7,727 nt of DNA from a bacterium (lineage in GTDB: Bacteria; Patescibacteriota; Microgenomatia; JAUYPR01), in assembly GCA_030695785.1 (NCBI GenBank), contig JAUYPR010000032.1, positions 1 through 7,727 on the forward strand, in the 5' to 3' direction. The notes under the pieces are model-generated. The model worked only from the letters and a program-made list of their open reading frames with translations. It did not search any database and was not told the DNA's origin. Of the stretch, positions 6,307-7,727 are shown in pieces. Within the stretch, counting starts at the first letter, position 1, and every line of letters begins with the position of its first letter. Made by a program: the position numbers and the translations under genes.

Positions 6307-7727
6307 TCAGAGGTACTTCACGAGGAGGATCGCGACCACGTTTACCACTTTAATCATGGGGTTAATAGCCGGGCCGGCCGTATCTTTCGACGGATCCCCA
6401 ACCGTATCCCCAGTAACCGCGGCTTGATGGGCCAACGACCCCTTGCCGCCGAAATTCCCGGCTTCAATAAATTTCTTCGCGTTGTCCCACGCCGCACCAC
6501 CGGTCGTCATGGAAATCGCAAGAAATAACCCAGTCACGATCACGCCGACCAACAAACCTCCCAACGCCGCCGGCCCAAGCGTCACGCCGACGAGAATCGG
6601 GATGAAAATAGGAAGCAGAGCCGGCACCACCATTTGCTTCAACGCTGCCACGGTGAGAATATCCACCGCCCGGCCATACTCTGGCTTTGCTTTCCCGCGC
6701 AACAAACCCTTGATCTCCTTAAACTGCCGTCGAATTTCCACCACAATCGCCATACTCGCTTTTCCTACTGCCTCCATAGCCAACGCGGCGAATATGTAGG
6801 AAAGCGCGCCGCCGATAAATAAACCGACCAACACCCGCGGTTCGCCAATATCAAATGAAACCATCTTGCCGGCAATCGAAAGCTCTTGTCTGTATGCCGC
6901 AAACAAAACCAGCGCCGCAAGCGCGGCAGATGCAATCGCGTACCCTTTTGTGACGGCCTTCGTGGTATTCCCCACTGCATCCAATGCATCCGTCACCTTC
7001 CGCACTGCCGGGGAAAGCTCAGCCATTTCCGCGATCCCACCCGCGTTGTCGGTTATGGGGCCAAACGCGTCAATCGCCACTACCATGCCAGCCATGGACA
7101 GCATCGCCACTGCCGCAATGGCAATGCCATACAGCCCAGCTAACCCATACGCCGCAAGGATTGCCAAAGAAATGATGAGGACAGGCAACAACGTCGACTT
7201 CATCCCAACGGCCAAACCCACAATCACGTTCGTCCCGTGTCCGGTTTGGGACGCTGTTACAATGTCACGCACCGGCGCATACTGCGTGGCAGTGTAATAT
7301 TCGGTTATGACCATCATAGCGGCGGTCACAAACAATCCACACAAAGATGCCCAATACAAATTCCCCCACAAGACGCCAGGATTTCCTTCCATGAGAATTT
7401 TCGTCGCAGGAAAGAACAACACCGCCGCAAGAAGTCCGGAAATTGCAATGCCGCGATACATGGCCGGCATGATTCCAAGGTCGTCTTTATGCATGAGGCG
7501 GACGAAAAAGATGCCCACAATTGACGCCAGAATAGATAAAGCACCCAATGCGAGAGGAAATACAAGAGCTTGGGGATCTTTTGGAAAAACCAGCGACCCT
7601 AACAACATCGCGGCCACCAAACTAATAGCATAGGTTTCAAACAAATCCGCGGCCATGCCGGCATCATCCCCTACGTTGTCTCCGACGTTATCCGCAATGA
7701 CTCCAGGGTTGCGCGGGTCATCTTCCG
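6307..7727 (-). CDS. hppA: Membrane-bound proton-pumping pyrophosphatase, K+-independent type (5' end outside window)
   Basis: HppA couples hydrolysis of pyrophosphate to proton export across the cytoplasmic membrane. The 473 visible codons are the C-terminal two thirds of a usual 650-800 aa protein. The frame continues past the ATG at 7656 to the window edge with the hallmark segments [20 protein letters not shown] (directly before [12 protein letters not shown]), so 7656 is not the start. Further hallmarks are [29 protein letters not shown] (nucleotides 6943-6972), [13 protein letters not shown], and near the end [19 protein letters not shown]. The pyrophosphate and metal-binding acidic residues in these loops are intact, separated by many hydrophobic helices. 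In GNTTKAVT, Lys and Thr stand at the two positions (460 and 463 in Carboxydothermus numbering) that distinguish K+-independent from K+-dependent enzymes (Ala and Gly there). It ends normally at LLVKYL with TGA. Its base composition looks more GC-rich than the M49-like genes. Confidence 0.97.
   Translation of the reverse strand, partial: EDDPRNPGVIADNVGDNVGDDAGMAADLFETYAISLVAAMLLGSLVFPKDPQALVFPLALGALSILASIVGIFFVRLMHKDDLGIMPAMYRGIAISGLLAAVLFFPATKILMEGNPGVLWGNLYWASLCGLFVTAAMMVITEYYTATQYAPVRDIVTASQTGHGTNVIVGLAVGMKSTLLPVLIISLAILAAYGLAGLYGIAIAAVAMLSMAGMVVAIDAFGPITDNAGGIAEMAELSPAVRKVTDALDAVGNTTKAVTKGYAIASAALAALVLFAAYRQELSIAGKMVSFDIGEPRVLVGLFIGGALSYIFAALAMEAVGKASMAIVVEIRRQFKEIKGLLRGKAKPEYGRAVDILTVAALKQMVVPALLPIFIPILVGVTLGPAALGGLLVGVIVTGLFLAISMTTGGAAWDNAKKFIEAGNFGGKGSLAHQAAVTGDTVGDPSKDTAGPAINPMIKVVNVVAILLVKYL

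Noticed and set aside
6443..7633. Several plus-strand open frames opposite hppA
   Set aside because: They are antisense shadows, long only because the GC-rich hppA coding strand has few stops in its complement.
6307..7656. Reading hppA as a complete 449-aa gene starting at ATG 7656
   Set aside because: The frame continues upstream without a stop to the window edge and encodes the conserved DDPRNP...[12 protein letters not shown] segment, so 7656 is an internal Met and the gene is cut by the window.

Overview
The window is a compact bacterial chromosome segment with seven protein genes, two of them cut by the window edges, and one tRNA. Intergenic gaps are nearly absent and no mobile elements, repeats or CRISPR arrays are visible. 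Stop codons include TGA at normal family C-termini, so the standard bacterial code applies and the Gly-TGA code of Gracilibacteria/Absconditabacteria does not. The small genes, short or missing leaders, the bPH2-type membrane protein, the tRNA without encoded CCA and the unusual hypothetical proteins suggest a Patescibacteria/CPR-like genome. That placement is inference, not proof.

Left block (minus strand, about 1-3606): greA, then two paralogous proteins related to peptidase family M49 (dipeptidyl peptidase III-like), then the first 34 codons of lysS. greA, the 469-aa paralog and the 527-aa paralog are joined by 4-base ATGA overlaps and read as one translationally coupled operon behind a good sigma70-type promoter. 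lysS follows after 46 bp and has its own possible promoter placed so close that its transcript could be leaderless. The most notable observation of the window is here. When the two M49-like proteins are aligned with each other, the zinc-site motif HExxH is broken in both, in complementary ways: HEISR in one, EEQAH in the other. The downstream glutamate ligand is kept in both.

Centre (plus strand, about 3650-4365): tRNA-Glu(CTC) and a small two-helix membrane protein with a bacterial PH domain. The protein's ATG begins three bases after the tRNA, and the 3' strand of the tRNA acceptor stem sits where a Shine-Dalgarno sequence should be. The tRNA and greA promoters diverge and share the same -35 bases. 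The PH gene converges on the next gene, and one TTAA supplies the stop codons of both.

Right block (minus strand, 4362-7727): the C-terminal part of hppA, a membrane proton-pumping pyrophosphatase with the K+-independent signature (the gene runs off the right edge). It is followed 18 bp later by a stand-alone HD-GYP phosphodiesterase-like protein with a GTG start. Next comes an unrecognised 416-aa helical-repeat protein with its own near-consensus promoter, whose -35 lies inside the HD-GYP coding end.

The annotations of greA, hppA, the tRNA and the HD-GYP gene are secure. lysS and the PH protein are good calls. The M49 relationship is recognised from motifs and their order, and needs a profile search to confirm.
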